Part shown: in pieces, positions 63,231-64,000 of the stretch
Numbering within the stretch: position 1 is the stretch's first letter
How the letters are laid out: each line of letters begins with the position of its first letter
Source of the DNA: Streptomyces achromogenes
Lineage (GTDB): Bacteria; Actinomycetota; Actinomycetes; Streptomycetales; Streptomycetaceae
Direction of reading: 5' to 3'
Assembly: GCF_030816715.1 (NCBI RefSeq)
Contig: NZ_JAUSYH010000001.1
Span: 3,472,001-3,536,000, forward strand
Length of the DNA: 64,000 nucleotides
Notes under the pieces: generated by a model
Told to the model about the DNA's origin: nothing
The model's input: the letters and a program-made list of their open reading frames with translations, nothing else
The model's database searches: none
Program-made: the position numbers and the translations under genes

Positions 63231-63923
63231 TCAGCCGCCCAGCGCGCCACCCGCCTCGGGTGCGTGCGCCTGGGCCACCATCGGGTCGGTGTCGAGATAG
63301 ATCACGCCGTAGTCGTAGGCGTGCCGGCGGTAGACGACGCTGGGCTGCTTCGTCTCGGAGTCGACGAACAGATAGAAGTCGTGTCCGACCAGTTCCATCT
63401 CGTAGAGGGCCTGGTCGAGCGTCATCGGAGCTGCGACGTGCGTCTTCTCACGGACCACGAGGGGGCCGTCGCCCTGCACCTCGATCGATCCGATGCGCTT
63501 CGTCGGCACGCTCTCCGACTCGTCGGAGGGGACGGGACGGCCGTTGCCGTTGAGCGTCGCCACACCCGGGACGTGGTCGGGAACCTCAGCCGCGGACAGC
63601 CTGCGGGCACCGCGGCGGGTGTATCGCTTGTCGTGCTGCTTGCGCAGCTGGGCGTCCAGCTTCTCCGCCGCCAGGTCGAGTGCCGCGTACGCGTCGCTGG
63701 CGGCCGCCTCCGCCCGGATCACCGGGCCGCGCGAGCGAAGCGTGATCTCCACTCGGTCGCACCGGTCGGCTTGTCGGGGGTTGGGCTCCTTGGACACCTC
63801 GACGTCGAGGCTGATCACCTTGCCGTCGAGCTTCTGGATCTTCTCCAGGTTCAGCTTCTCGGCCACGTGCTTGCGGAACCGCTCGGATACCTCGGTCTTG
63901 CGGCCCTTGACGACGATGTCCAC
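63231..63923 (-). CDS. hpf: Long-form ribosome hibernation promoting factor HPF
   Basis: A 230-residue long HPF that dimerises 70S ribosomes into inactive 100S particles in stationary phase or stress. The N-terminal YfiA-like domain (about 1-110; DIVVKGRKTEVSERFRKHV) binds the decoding region. A variable linker leads to a C-terminal dimerisation domain (about 175-228; FYLFVDSETKQPSVVYRRHAYDYG). GTG at 63923 is chosen for GGAG 7 nt upstream; an ATG at 63980 would add an unconserved extension. Confidence 0.95.
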   Translation of the reverse strand: MDIVVKGRKTEVSERFRKHVAEKLNLEKIQKLDGKVISLDVEVSKEPNPRQADRCDRVEITLRSRGPVIRAEAAASDAYAALDLAAEKLDAQLRKQHDKRYTRRGARRLSAAEVPDHVPGVATLNGNGRPVPSDESESVPTKRIGSIEVQGDGPLVVREKTHVAAPMTLDQALYEMELVGHDFYLFVDSETKQPSVVYRRHAYDYGVIYLDTDPMVAQAHAPEAGGALGG

Positions 63924-64000
63924 GCAGAACTCCGTTCCCGGATCACTCCGCTTCTGTGGCGGAGCATCTCCCTTTTGCACCAGGCCCCGGTGAGCACCGG

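Overview
The window is a stretch of high-GC actinobacterial chromosome, almost certainly Streptomyces. It has about 70% GC with third codon positions nearly all G/C, many GTG and TTG starts, and PkaA/PkaB kinases, NnaR, SigU and Mat-type proteins. From memory the gene order follows the S. coelicolor core region around SCO2950-SCO3009 (hup to hpf). There is no insertion sequence, prophage, CRISPR array or tRNA; the only structural RNA gene recognised is tmRNA.

Layout. (1) 0-6.4 kb: HU protein, NAD-type malic enzyme with a structured leader or small RNA upstream, a HelD/HelR RNA polymerase-recycling motor, and an ECF sigma/anti-sigma pair (SigU type). (2) 6.7-10.1 kb: a CGNR zinc-finger protein, the HemD-fold nitrate regulator NnaR and a NarK nitrate/nitrite transporter. 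(3) 10.2-16.7 kb: a repeat-tailed membrane protein and a Mat-like locus for a surface poly-N-acetylglucosamine polymer (membrane protein, deacetylase-glycosyltransferase fusion, acyltransferase). (4) 17.2-24.0 kb: ssrA (tmRNA) with smpB, a PDZ/S41 protease, ftsEX, a small zinc-ribbon membrane protein, a class E sortase substrate with Gly-Thr-Thr repeats, and prfB. (5) 24.2-31.3 kb: two membrane Ser/Thr kinases (PkaB, PkaA) divergent from an FHA protein that resembles EccC/EssC of type VII secretion. (6) 31.5-35.1 kb: a sugar ABC importer without its own ATPase. (7) 35.2-48.9 kb: three tandem GT2-TagF-like fusion proteins, Ohr/OhrR peroxide defence, a polytopic glycosyltransferase, a TetR regulator and a TagGH-like polysaccharide exporter. 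(8) 49.0-64.0 kb: 180-kDa-class NAD-glutamate dehydrogenase, a HAD phosphatase, two small conserved actinobacterial proteins, SecA, a GNAT, an AlkX/YcaQ-type DNA glycosylase, a NarL-type response regulator and long-form HPF.

How the genes fit together. Several blocks serve the cell envelope: the Mat-like polymer, the GT2-TagF proteins with the TagGH exporter (probably a wall glycopolymer), the sortase substrate, FtsEX and SecA. A second theme is nucleic-acid and translation quality control: HelD, tmRNA/SmpB, RF2, HPF and the AlkX-like glycosylase. Two genes, the HAD phosphatase and the AlkX-like glycosylase, have leaderless starts preceded by promoters that fit the RecA-independent (PafBC-type) DNA-damage consensus with exact spacing.

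Most genes are ordinary Streptomyces core genes. The less-explained signals are the structured RNA between helD and the malic enzyme gene, the inverted repeat that can hide the helD ribosome-binding site, the kinase/FHA/EccC-like neighbourhood, the GTT-repeat sortase protein, the PafBC-like promoters, the diverged catalytic motifs in two of the three GT2-TagF paralogues, and the paired operators upstream of the TagGH exporter.
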